Origin: CAZVXI01 sp964631295
Lineage (GTDB): Bacteria > Planctomycetota > Phycisphaerae > Phycisphaerales > SM1A02
Length of the DNA stretch: 28,886 nt
Direction: 5' to 3'
Assembly: GCA_964631295.1 (NCBI GenBank)
Contig: CAZVXI010000027.1
Span: 1 to 28,886 of the forward strand
The position numbers and the translations under genes were made by a program. Below are positions 1 through 8,075 of this stretch, in pieces; positions within the stretch are counted from its first letter, which is position 1, and each line of letters begins with the position of its first letter. The notes beneath the pieces are model-generated. The model was not told the origin of the DNA and made no database searches. It saw nothing but the letters and a program-made list of their open reading frames with translations.

Positions 1-32
1 AGGACAGGGCCATTGCCGAGTCCCCCGATGAC

Positions 33-659
33 GTGAGCGAGATGATGACCCAGCCGTACCGATGCATTCTGCTCTTTGGCATGCCAGGCGTTGGCAAGGG
101 AACGCAGGGCCAGTTGCTCAGCCAGATCCCGGGCATCACCCACGTGGCGACCGGCGACATGTTCCGCTCGCTCGATCGCTGGTCGGAACTTGGCCGCAAG
201 TTCGTCGAGTACTCCTCGCAGGGTCTGCTGGTGCCTGATGAACTGACGGTGGAACTCTGGCGGCAATACATGCAGGGCAAGGTGCAAACGCACGCCTACA
301 TGCCAGACCGTGAAATGCTCGTGCTCGATGGCATTCCGCGATCAGTCGAACAGGTCAAGCTGATGGTTGGCCATATCGATGTGCTGCGCGTCATCCACCT
401 GATGACCGACGACCTCGATGGCATGGTCGATCGCATGAAGCGCCGTGCCGAGAAGCAGGGCAGGCATGATGATGCAGATGAGCACGTCATCCGCAGGCGG
501 TTTGAAGTCTATCAGAAGGAAACCGCGCCGGTGCTGGATGAATACGACCCGGCGCTGGTCACGAACATCGACGCTGTCGGTCGCCCTGCGGAAGTGCTGC
601 TGCGCATCCTGAGCGCCATCGTGCCTCCCTACACAGACAACTTCCCGAACCCGCTGTAA
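33..659 (+). CDS. Adenylate kinase-like nucleoside monophosphate kinase
   Basis: Predicted cytoplasmic kinase moving the gamma phosphate of ATP to a nucleoside monophosphate. The P-loop GMPGVGKGTQ lies near residues 16-25, the NMP-binding segment THVATGDMFR follows, then VLDGIPRSVEQ (the DG-PR element of adenylate kinases), a short lid with RR...GRHDDADEHVIRRR, and the C-terminal Y-T-P-Y pattern. At 208 residues it fits a short-lid adenylate kinase. The GTG at 33 overlaps by GTGA a stop codon at 34-36 in another frame that could end an upstream gene. ATG codons at 42 and 45 are equally possible, and the frame stays open to the window edge, so the start is uncertain. Family membership is clear from motifs. 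Whether it is the housekeeping Adk or a paralog with another NMP substrate cannot be read here. Confidence 0.85.
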   Translation: MSEMMTQPYRCILLFGMPGVGKGTQGQLLSQIPGITHVATGDMFRSLDRWSELGRKFVEYSSQGLLVPDELTVELWRQYMQGKVQTHAYMPDREMLVLDGIPRSVEQVKLMVGHIDVLRVIHLMTDDLDGMVDRMKRRAEKQGRHDDADEHVIRRRFEVYQKETAPVLDEYDPALVTNIDAVGRPAEVLLRILSAIVPPYTDNFPNPL

Positions 660-821
660 CTGCACGTACCGCGACTTAGATGCGCATCGGGAAGCAGAGT
701 TCCCGAAATTCGCGCGCAACAGCGATATTGCAAATCCGCAGCGATTCGCGGGAACCTCGCGTCGCACCATGCATCAGACGAAATGTCGAGCAGGACAATC
801 ACTGATGTGTGGAGTCATCGT

Positions 822-2111
822 ATGAAGTCACAGATAACCCGTGTGTGTATCGCGGTCTTGATGATGGCGATGTTGACGAATCTCGCAAGCGCAGCGATGG
901 AGCGTGCAGAGAGCGAGAGCGAAGTTCAACTTGTCAATGGCAAGACATGGCGTGGTTCGGTGGGTGACCACGTCAAACTCACCTTTGTGGAGCAGGGTGT
1001 CGAGCAGACGATGACGGCGATGATCACCAAGATCAACAAAACATACATCATGGTGTGCGGCAACGTTGCAGGGAAGACGGCTGAGAAGATCATCGTCATT
1101 GCAGACCTGCGGGCAATGGAAACCGTCGAGCCGACAGATCAGAGTCTCGTCGCTGAATCGATCACCAACCGTGCGGGAAGTCCTCCAGAATCGAATGCAG
1201 CCGACCCGCAGGCCCCGGGCGTCTTTTACATGAAACTCGAGGGTCCCGTCGGTGATGCGATTCGTCTCGACGAGATCAAGATGCTCGGCGAGCATGTAGA
1301 CACATACGGCCCGGGGCAGATCATCGTGTTGCATATCGAGTCAAACGGCGGGCTCGTGTACGAAACACGGAAGATCAGCGAGGCGATTCGCGATATCAAG
1401 GGTCGACATCGTGTCATCGCATGGGTTGAAAAGGCGATCTCTGCCGGCTGCTGGATTGCCATGTGTTGTGATGAAATCTACTTCATGACCGAGGGTATTG
1501 CCGGGTCGGTGACCTCAGTGATCGGGCAAACAGATGCCTCCAATCGTGAACATACCGAAGCGCTCGCAGCGCTGGCTCGCGAGAACGGTTACAGTGAGCA
1601 CATCGCCCGCGCGATGAAGGAGAATCGCTACATGTGCTCCTATACGAAGGACCCGGTCACGGGTGTCGTGACGTTCTTCGGCGATCTCTCGGGCGACGTC
1701 AAGCTGTCGGATGACGACAGCAACCTCAACTTCAACTTCAACGTCGCACTCGACTGCGGCTTCTCCAAGGGAACGGCAGACACATTCGACGAACTGGCAA
1801 AAGTGCTCGACATGCCCACCTGGCGTGAGAAGGACGACTACGGCAGGAAGCTCATGAACGACTGGCTTGGTACGGTCGAACGTGCACAAGAGCGGATCCG
1901 ACTGCTGATCGCACGCCTGGAGTACTGGAAGGCCGCTGGCGACATCGTCGAGCAGATCGGCGGGCGCATTCAGATTCTGCGGGAGATGATCCGCTGGTGG
2001 GATCGTTCGCCGAACGTTGCCCGGGATTTGCTGTCACCCAAGTACCAGCTTGAGCAGGAAGTCAATGTGCTGCGTCGACAACTCTCAGAACTCAAGCGGA
2101 ATCGAAGGTAG
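822..2111 (+). CDS. Exported ClpP/SppA-type serine peptidase-like protein
   Basis: The start ATG at 822 is preceded by GGAG (811-814) and opens a signal peptide (MKSQITRVCIAVLM..., ending ASA). An in-frame start at 783 would bury it behind 13 residues. A small N-terminal domain beginning VQLVNGKTWRGSV is followed by a ClpP/crotonase-fold core, with HIESNGGLVYE as the substrate-side glycine loop and KAISAGCWIAMCCDEIYF holding the probable nucleophile serine (residue 207 from 822). This resembles the membrane-bound ClpP-class (NfeD N-terminal/SppA) proteases. The last 100 or so residues are charged and helical (probable coiled coil), ending KRNRR. Inference: periplasmic or membrane-associated quality-control peptidase. 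The Lys general base of SppA is not obvious, so activity is unproven. Its stop lies five bases from the stop of the convergent gene. Confidence 0.78.
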   Translation: MKSQITRVCIAVLMMAMLTNLASAAMERAESESEVQLVNGKTWRGSVGDHVKLTFVEQGVEQTMTAMITKINKTYIMVCGNVAGKTAEKIIVIADLRAMETVEPTDQSLVAESITNRAGSPPESNAADPQAPGVFYMKLEGPVGDAIRLDEIKMLGEHVDTYGPGQIIVLHIESNGGLVYETRKISEAIRDIKGRHRVIAWVEKAISAGCWIAMCCDEIYFMTEGIAGSVTSVIGQTDASNREHTEALAALARENGYSEHIARAMKENRYMCSYTKDPVTGVVTFFGDLSGDVKLSDDDSNLNFNFNVALDCGFSKGTADTFDELAKVLDMPTWREKDDYGRKLMNDWLGTVERAQERIRLLIARLEYWKAAGDIVEQIGGRIQILREMIRWWDRSPNVARDLLSPKYQLEQEVNVLRRQLSELKRNRR

Positions 2112-2116
2112 CGCCC

Positions 2117-3250
2117 TCACTGCCCGAACAGGTTGGTTTCCGCGAACATGCCGGACTCTTCGAAGTAGGTCAGCGCATCATCGACTGAATCGAAGATCTT
2201 CGTCGCGGTCTCAGTGATGAACGGGCTTGGGGCTTTCTTCGGCTTCCAGACGACGTACACCTCCTTGGTGTGTTCCCACGCGTGCTGGAGTTCACGTTCC
2301 ACGCCGCTGGAAAGACCGGGAATGCCGCCATCGAGTTCCGGGACGAACGAGCAGATCATGTCGGCCTGATCGATGAGTTTGAAGTCGCGCATATAGATCT
2401 GCCCGTCGATGTCTCCTGCGATGTCGAGGACTTCACGCACCGAAACGCGGATCGGTTCGCTCGCAGCACGCCCGCCGAAACTGTGCGGCTCGACATCAAC
2501 GAAATCCCTGCTGTGTTTCGCTGCGTCAATCGCGCGATCGAGCAGGAGTTTCTCATCAACATCGGCAGGATCGAACGCGATGAAGTGCTTCGCGAGTTCC
2601 GCGCGGAATCCGTCGATCTCCGCGAGTACATCGGGCATGTCGACCACGTGGCTCATCGGGAAGCTCGGATACACCTTGCGCATGTCCGGCCGGGTGATGA
2701 GCCGCAGGCAGGTTTCCACGGTATCGTTCTGCCTGCCGCGGCTGACAATGTAGAAGTCATTGTGGCAGCCGAGCGCCTGAGCAAGCAGCTCCGTTGCCAG
2801 GATCTCTTCTTCGCGCCAGACCATGCAATCCTTGAGCGTTGCATCAATGTCATGGTCGCCATGCAGGCGGTGATGCACGACCTCGATGTTGTCGACCAGG
2901 CAGATGAGCATGTCTGGCTGGAGTTTCTTCATCTGATCGAAATCAAACGCGCTGAACAATCCATGCCGCCAGCGGAACGTGGCGTGGGTGTTGACGATGA
3001 TGTTGGGGTGATCCTCCGGTGGGGATGACTCTGCGATGATGTCTTTGAATGCGGCACGGCGCAGCGAGTTGAGTCGGCTCAGCGACAGGTCGAGGATGCG
3101 CCCGGGTCGCACATCCGGGCCTTCTGCGTACATCATGTCGCCGAGATGGAACACCTCGATGCGCTCGCCGCGCTGCCCGGCAGCCGTCACCACGCCGTTG
3201 AGGTACGGCTTCTTATCCATCCCGATCTGACCTGTGACAACTGCTCGCAT
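2117..3250 (-). CDS. AdkA-like P-loop domain fused to nucleoside 2-deoxyribosyltransferase-like domain
   Basis: Residues 1 to about 200 follow the layout of archaeal-type adenylate kinase AdkA: N-terminal beta strand and loop MRAVVTGQIGMDKKPYL, FHLGDMMY, then IIVNTHATFRW and LQPDMLICLVDN. The loop GQIGMDKK departs from Walker A (GxxxxGK[ST]): the final Gly is Asp and the Ser/Thr is Lys, so normal ATP binding is doubtful. The C-terminal 110 residues look like the nucleoside 2-deoxyribosyltransferase fold: RDFKLIDQADMICSFVPE, then SSGVERELQHAWEHTKEVYV with a candidate catalytic Glu, then APSPFI. I place the start at ATG 3250 because the P-loop sits at the N terminus in this family and AGGAAA lies upstream. 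The frame stays open to 3304. The fold calls are by motif reading. The substrate is unknown. Confidence 0.7.
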   Translation of the reverse strand: MRAVVTGQIGMDKKPYLNGVVTAAGQRGERIEVFHLGDMMYAEGPDVRPGRILDLSLSRLNSLRRAAFKDIIAESSPPEDHPNIIVNTHATFRWRHGLFSAFDFDQMKKLQPDMLICLVDNIEVVHHRLHGDHDIDATLKDCMVWREEEILATELLAQALGCHNDFYIVSRGRQNDTVETCLRLITRPDMRKVYPSFPMSHVVDMPDVLAEIDGFRAELAKHFIAFDPADVDEKLLLDRAIDAAKHSRDFVDVEPHSFGGRAASEPIRVSVREVLDIAGDIDGQIYMRDFKLIDQADMICSFVPELDGGIPGLSSGVERELQHAWEHTKEVYVVWKPKKAPSPFITETATKIFDSVDDALTYFEESGMFAETNLFGQ

Positions 3251-3366
3251 GGGCGCTGCGCTTTCCTGTCGTGTTGATGCGATCGACGGTCGCGATGACA
3301 TCACGATCCTGCTGGGGCAAACTTCCAGTATAGGGCCTCACACCAGCGATTCACGCGATTCGCCGA

Positions 3367-4101
3367 TCAATCCCATGACATGTACTCGATGTGCAGTCGC
3401 AAGTCGCCAGCCGTTCGGAATCGCTCGAGTATGAGCGACTGCTTCAATCCGCAGCAGATGTCCTTCACCCACTGTGGCTGAGAGGCGTAGCGATTGCGGC
3501 CGCCAACCGCCTGATAGAACACGTTGATCATCTGGCAGATGTCCGCCTGCTCGTTCTCGCGTTTTGGCGCGTTCCAGTGGAGCAGGTCGAGCAGTTTGAG
3601 GTCGAAACCCAACCCGCTGCGCTGCACGATGATGTTGTCTTCATGCAGGTCGCCGTGATAGCCGCGCTCGTGGTGGATCTGCTCGATGCCGGTCGCAAGC
3701 GCGTGAAGAAGGTGCAGCCCTTCGAACGGCGTGAGGCGTTTTCCGGGCAGCCGTTTGAGATACCTGAAGAGTGTCTCACCTTCGACATACTCGGAGATGA
3801 GCGCCGTCACCTCGACATCATCTATCTCGATGCGCTCGTGGTGATGGTACTGGATGATGACCGAGCAGTTGCGCAGCGCGTGCAGTTTGCGGGCATAACG
3901 TGTGGCGGCAGCGTCACGACGATTGCGGTGGGGGAAGAAGAACTTGCCCGCCCGCTCGACGCCCGTCAGCCGCTCGCGCAGCAGGTAGACCTCACCCTCC
4001 AGACCCTTGCCAAGCGGGCTGATGATCTCGTACTTGTCGCCGATGGCGTCACCCTCGGCGAATCCGAACTTCGTGATCCGTGCGGCCATAGTTTGAATCA
4101 T
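3367..4101 (-). CDS. Small serine/threonine protein kinase-like protein
   Basis: A single kinase-like domain of 244 residues with no membrane segment. Visible motifs are the glycine-rich loop GKGLEGEVY (31-39), a candidate ATP lysine in AGKFFF (Lys53), and the catalytic loop HGDLHEDNI (149-157) with Asp151 and Asn156. The metal-binding DFG is replaced by DLL (Asp172), and I find no clear alpha-C glutamate. The C-lobe is short, with only about 70 residues after the DLL, so this is either a compact kinase, an aminoglycoside-phosphotransferase-like kinase (HGDLHxxN suits both) or a weakly active pseudokinase. The start may be ATG 4101 or 4089, and neither has a strong ribosome site. It lies 36 bases downstream of the propeller gene on the same strand. 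Target unknown. Confidence 0.75.
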   Translation of the reverse strand: MIQTMAARITKFGFAEGDAIGDKYEIISPLGKGLEGEVYLLRERLTGVERAGKFFFPHRNRRDAAATRYARKLHALRNCSVIIQYHHHERIEIDDVEVTALISEYVEGETLFRYLKRLPGKRLTPFEGLHLLHALATGIEQIHHERGYHGDLHEDNIIVQRSGLGFDLKLLDLLHWNAPKRENEQADICQMINVFYQAVGGRNRYASQPQWVKDICCGLKQSLILERFRTAGDLRLHIEYMSWD

Positions 4102-4137
4102 TAGCCGCGCGAGGCCGCATTGTCATCCATCACATGA

Positions 4138-6495
4138 TCAGCACGTTGTGCCCCAATTGGCGAGCACGTCGAGCAGGTCCGGCAGGCCGACGGAGCCGTC
4201 GCCAGTGACATCCGCCCCATCAGCGCCATCGCTGCCCCAGTTTGCGAGTACGTCGAGCAGGTCTGCCAGGCCGACGGTGAAGTCGCCAGTTGCGTCGCCC
4301 GGACACTCGCCAGCACATGGCAGACCTTCGATGCGGAACTGGTCGATCGCTGCTTCGACGATTGATGGATTGTTGAGGTCGGACGCTGTGAAGCGCACCT
4401 GCACGGCCGAGGTCATCTCGATGAACGCGCTCAGCTCGAAAGACACCGTTTCCCAGGAAGCCGGCGGGCTCTCCGGGCCGACCTGTTCGAGTTGCACCCA
4501 GCCTGAGCCGTCGTTGATCTCGACAATGAAGAGATCCTCGCCGGGATTGTCACCCGCGTTATTGGTGTACCAGCGAGCGTACACAAGGCGGGCGTCGCCA
4601 TACTCGCTGAGGTCGAACGTTGGCGAGAAGAGGGTCGTCGCGCCGCCGTCGATATCGTTGGCTCCAGTCCCGCCCCCGGGATGTTGTCCTGTGACCCAGC
4701 ACATGACGCCGGCTGAATCCACATCATCTTCCGGCTGGGCGGCAGTGCCGACCGGGTCGACTCGCTCCCAGACGCCGGTGGTGGCATCGTCGGTCCCTTC
4801 GACATCCACGAGCCAGCCCTCATCATCCGCCGCCTCGAAGTCGAAGCCGACGATCAGTTCCGCTGCACCGACGATCGCCTCGTAGGTCGTCTCCGGCGCG
4901 TCGAGCGGCCGCGTCGTGCTGCCGCCTTCGTCGCCGACGGCTTCGATATAGAACTCGACACTGAGCCCGCAGGACATCGGCGGGAACGTGGCGTTGTACA
5001 GGTCGCCGCCGACACCTTCGAGCGGCGTCAACGGAGTTGATGCATATGCCCCGCCGTCCACGCTGTAATGCAGCAAGCCGCCGGTTGGTGATTCAGCGCC
5101 ATCGCGGAGTCGGACATGGAACGTCGTCGGTTCATCGCGCTCCAGTTCGATCGGTGCTCCGGCGGGCAGCGAAATCGTCACAGCAGGATTGAACGGCTCG
5201 CAAGATGTTTGCATGAACAGCGCATAGCCGGTGCACAGACCGAAGAACAAGTCGACGCAGCCGTCATTGTTGATGTCGATAAATGCAAAGTCATGCGCTT
5301 CGAGTGCGTACGGCGGATCGTTGGCAGCATCGTAAGGATCGACGAACACGCGATCACCCTTGTTCTCCAGAATCGTGAACTCTGCGCCGACATCGCAGTT
5401 CTGAATATCTACATCGATCGGGCAGACGCCGATATCCAGATCACCATCACCGTCGACATCAGCCGCATGCAGGTTGCCGCCGAAACCGCCGGTGCGAGGC
5501 GACGGGCTGATCGTGTAGAAGTCGAAGCTCAGTGGTCCGTCGACAGGCGTCGCATTTGCGAAGGCGCAGCCGTCCGTTCCATCATCCACGAAGTACACGT
5601 CGATCATCTCGTTGTCATCGAAGTGCCCGCCAAGGAACATGTACGGCGCACCAGTGCCGACAGTCGTATATGGAACCGTGTTGAAAACGCCATTGCCATC
5701 GTTGAAGAGAATGAACGTGCCGCGATCATTGAATGGCTCAACCGAGAAGAGCGTGCTCATCTTCAGCAGATCGAGGTCGCCGTCGTGATCGACATCGTGC
5801 ATTTCCGTGGATGTGCCAAACGCCACATTTGCGAACTCGCCGACACGCGTTTCGGTCTCGTTGGTGAACACACCCGTGCCATCGTTGACGAGCAGTATGT
5901 CGGTCGTCCCGCCGCCGTGGATATAGTTGGCGAAGTAGATGTCCAGATCATCATCGCCGTCGATATCGCCCGCGGAGACAGCACAGAACTCGGGCCCGTC
6001 CGGCTGATTTGGCGGGGTGATGGTCGGCAGCCGCGTCGCTGACTCATCAGCGAAGCCCTGCCAGACGCCCTCATCTTCGCCTTGGTTGATGTAGAGTGTC
6101 GGCTGGTCGCCGCGCGTGCTGGCGATGATGAGATCGAGCCAGCCGTCGCCGTTGAAGTCGCCGACGAACACATCGCGAGCATCGGTCAGTCGCGTCTGAA
6201 ACTCCGGCGCGTACGTTGCCGTGCGATCGGTGAGCACGCCCGACTCATTCATCAGCAGCACATCAGCCCGCGGGCCGGGATCAGAAAACTCCAGCTTGCG
6301 GACGATGACAAGATCATCCCAGCCGTCTTGGTTGAAATCGCCCACGCCCAGGTCCTTTTCTTCCGGATCGTCAAGCCCGACGGTGGTCAGCGACAACCGC
6401 GTGTCGATCTCATCCTGGAAGTCCACCCACTGGCCGCTGGCGCTGGCATGGATGATCATCACCGGAAGTGTGGCGACGAGAGCGGTCAGACGCAT
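4138..6495 (-). CDS. Secreted FG-GAP/VCBS seven-repeat propeller protein with dockerin-like C terminus
   Basis: A 785-residue exported protein. The start ATG 6495 has AGGAG at 6507-6503 (7-base spacing). The TTG at 6501 is too close to that site. A signal peptide (MRLTALVATLPVMIIHASAS) leads into seven calcium-loop repeats such as GDFNQDGWDDLVI, GDFNGDGWLDLII, HDVDHDGDLDLLK and ADVDGDGDLDIGV, near residues 52, 112, 176, 233, 290, 345 and 405. This spacing predicts one seven-bladed integrin-like propeller. An Ig-like linker and a jelly-roll-like domain (about 545-725) follow. The tail (732-785) holds two near-identical dockerin-like segments, GDATGDFTVGLADLLDVLA and VTGDGSVGLPDLLDVLA, each closing with NWG, typical of Phycisphaerae secreted proteins. 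No catalytic motif is seen. Probable role: surface adhesion or carbohydrate/protein binding. Confidence 0.88.
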   Translation of the reverse strand: MRLTALVATLPVMIIHASASGQWVDFQDEIDTRLSLTTVGLDDPEEKDLGVGDFNQDGWDDLVIVRKLEFSDPGPRADVLLMNESGVLTDRTATYAPEFQTRLTDARDVFVGDFNGDGWLDLIIASTRGDQPTLYINQGEDEGVWQGFADESATRLPTITPPNQPDGPEFCAVSAGDIDGDDDLDIYFANYIHGGGTTDILLVNDGTGVFTNETETRVGEFANVAFGTSTEMHDVDHDGDLDLLKMSTLFSVEPFNDRGTFILFNDGNGVFNTVPYTTVGTGAPYMFLGGHFDDNEMIDVYFVDDGTDGCAFANATPVDGPLSFDFYTISPSPRTGGFGGNLHAADVDGDGDLDIGVCPIDVDIQNCDVGAEFTILENKGDRVFVDPYDAANDPPYALEAHDFAFIDINNDGCVDLFFGLCTGYALFMQTSCEPFNPAVTISLPAGAPIELERDEPTTFHVRLRDGAESPTGGLLHYSVDGGAYASTPLTPLEGVGGDLYNATFPPMSCGLSVEFYIEAVGDEGGSTTRPLDAPETTYEAIVGAAELIVGFDFEAADDEGWLVDVEGTDDATTGVWERVDPVGTAAQPEDDVDSAGVMCWVTGQHPGGGTGANDIDGGATTLFSPTFDLSEYGDARLVYARWYTNNAGDNPGEDLFIVEINDGSGWVQLEQVGPESPPASWETVSFELSAFIEMTSAVQVRFTASDLNNPSIVEAAIDQFRIEGLPCAGECPGDATGDFTVGLADLLDVLANWGSDGADGADVTGDGSVGLPDLLDVLANWGTTC

Positions 6496-6502
6496 GGGCA
6501 AT

Positions 6503-6507
6503 CTCCT
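6503..6507 (-). promoter_or_regulatory. Ribosome binding site deciding the propeller-protein start
   Basis: AGGAG on the minus strand, seven bases before ATG 6495. It favours that ATG over the in-frame TTG six bases upstream. Confidence 0.7.
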
Positions 6508-6591
6508 GGGGTCCTACAGGGTTCATACTACATTTTCGACACGACTCTGCGGCATTGTCCATCGTTCTGCGCGGTTCACCCCGAACGAACA

Positions 6592-7056
6592 TCAATCACC
6601 GGGCCGCCAGCGTCGCGAACGCTTTTTGTCTTTCAGGCGGCGTTTCGCCTCGAGTCGGCGTTCGACCATCGCCCTCGATGGCCGGGTTCGCTTTCGCCGT
6701 TTGGGGATTCGTTCGGCCTCCGCGACAAGTTCGCCCAGCCTTGCCCAGCAGTCGCGGCGATTGTCGAGTTGCGAGCGATGCCGGTCGGAGCTGATCAGCA
6801 GTTCATCGCCGGATGTCAGGCGTTGGCCAGCGAGCCGCCGCAGCCGCGCGACCGCGCGATCCTCAAGCCCGTTGATCGCATGGATCGATACGCGCAGCTG
6901 CGCCCGCGTATTGAGCTTGTTGACCGACTGCCCGCCGGGACCTGACGAGCGTGCATATGAGAAGGCAACATCGGCCTCACGCACGGTTGACGTTTCCGTC
7001 AGATGCACGAGGCCGGGCTCTTCCGGAGTTTGATTGTCATGCGTGTCGGCCGTCAT
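6592..7056 (-). CDS. arfB: ArfB/ICT1-type peptidyl-tRNA hydrolase (ribosome rescue)
   Basis: A class-I release-factor-like protein without codon-recognition domains. The hydrolytic loop is SSGPGGQSVNK, with GGQ at about residues 41-43, preceded by VREADVAFSYAR as in ArfB. The C terminus is strongly basic (KRRKRTRPSRAMVERRLEAK), matching the ArfB tail that enters the empty mRNA channel of stalled ribosomes. The length of 154 residues from ATG 7056 is close to the family norm. The frame continues upstream to 7146, but that would overlap the divergent gene at 7134, and the extra 30 residues have no family counterpart. Predicted role: hydrolysing peptidyl-tRNA on stalled ribosomes. No strong ribosome site is visible before 7056. 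Confidence 0.88.
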   Translation of the reverse strand: MTADTHDNQTPEEPGLVHLTETSTVREADVAFSYARSSGPGGQSVNKLNTRAQLRVSIHAINGLEDRAVARLRRLAGQRLTSGDELLISSDRHRSQLDNRRDCWARLGELVAEAERIPKRRKRTRPSRAMVERRLEAKRRLKDKKRSRRWRPGD

Positions 7057-7133
7057 GTCGATCGGTATGCTTGGAAGTGAACTCAGCAGGACGATAGCCG
7101 GGCCGGTCGCGCCTCGCAGCGGAGAATGCACAT

Positions 7134-8045
7134 ATGAGCCAGCCATGCAGTCAGTTCGCTGCGGTGTTGCCGCTGGTGCTGGTTTTCATCGCTGGCCCTG
7201 CAGTCGCACAGGAATCGCGCGAAACTGACGAACCTGTGAAGCTGGTTGCGGACCGGCCGATCTCAGCCGACCTCCTCCTGGGGATCTGGCAGGCAAGGCT
7301 CGGAGGAGAATTCGCGCTTGCGGCCAATCCGTCAGGCAATGAACTGTTGATCGATGAAGATCTTCAACTCGACAACTCCGAGTCGATCTTCAACGTGGAA
7401 CTGACCCTGCGAAAAGGGCCGGATTGGTTCGTTCGCGGCAGCGGCTTTGCGATGGACACAACGCGATCAGCAACATTCGGTGCACTCAACCCGACGCCTT
7501 CCACCGCACCCTTCGGGACACTCACGCTTGACCCTGGTGACGTGATTGTGTCCTCGCTGGAAATGACAAGCGTGGGCGTCGACATCGGCAAGACGATGTA
7601 CCGGCCGCTGACTGATGGCAGAATCCCGGACAACACCAATCAGTTCGGCCGCCCCGTGGCAGATCTGCGCCTGGGACCGACGATCGGCCTGCGCATCGCA
7701 GACATCGAAACACGCATCACGGAAGTTGGCGTGGGCAGCGACGGCGCCTCGCTGACTGCAGCAGCGATCATGCTCGGGCTGAACTTCGAGTTCGTGCATG
7801 AGCCCGATCAGCCGCTCGGCGGGATCATCCGATCGTGGGCGATCGAGGGCTTCGGTGGCGTCGGACCGGCGCTCAGCGGGGGTGGGCTCGCGTTTCAGAT
7901 CGGCGCGGGCCTCACCGGCATAGTGGCACCGAATCTCGGCGTCTATTTCGGGTACCGGCTGCTCGAGTTTCGCGTCGAGGATGGCCCGTTTGAGTTCGAT
8001 GCGGGGCTGCAGGGGTTGTTCATTGGCGGCCGCGTGACATTCTGA
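7134..8045 (+). CDS. Putative outer-membrane beta-barrel protein
   Basis: A 303-residue exported protein of unknown specific function. ATG 7134 is preceded by GGAGA with 8-base spacing. A signal peptide ends at AGPAVAQ. The mature part has alternating hydrophobic and polar stretches with many aromatics (for example FNVELTLRKGPDWFVRGSGF) and late segments such as GVYFGYRLLEFRV and GLFIGGRVTF. Ending in a terminal Phe after beta-strand-like sequence is the usual beta-signal for BamA-dependent insertion. No enzymatic motif is seen. It is divergent from arfB with only 77 bases between. It could instead be a soluble periplasmic beta protein. The barrel call rests on the strand pattern and last residue only. 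Confidence 0.7.
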   Translation: MSQPCSQFAAVLPLVLVFIAGPAVAQESRETDEPVKLVADRPISADLLLGIWQARLGGEFALAANPSGNELLIDEDLQLDNSESIFNVELTLRKGPDWFVRGSGFAMDTTRSATFGALNPTPSTAPFGTLTLDPGDVIVSSLEMTSVGVDIGKTMYRPLTDGRIPDNTNQFGRPVADLRLGPTIGLRIADIETRITEVGVGSDGASLTAAAIMLGLNFEFVHEPDQPLGGIIRSWAIEGFGGVGPALSGGGLAFQIGAGLTGIVAPNLGVYFGYRLLEFRVEDGPFEFDAGLQGLFIGGRVTF

Positions 8046-8075
8046 CGCGAGTGATATCGCGCTATTATTGGCGTG

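Noticed and set aside
687..706. Hairpin TCGGGAA-N6-TTCCCGA after the adenylate-kinase-like gene
   Set aside because: A perfect 7-bp stem, but followed by AAATTC rather than a T-tract, so too weak to call a terminator.
33..4101. Anti-phage defence island (kinase, protease, P-loop and deoxyribosyltransferase-like genes together)
   Set aside because: The genes are on both strands, convergent, without shared operon structure, mobile-element traces or known defence signatures. The association looks like chance, though the fusion protein alone stays of interest.
5116..6042. Long open frame on the plus strand opposite the propeller protein gene
   Set aside because: It mirrors the codon pattern of a clear gene on the other strand. 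The translation is low-complexity in Val/Ile/Asp/Arg with no domain, signal or ribosome site.
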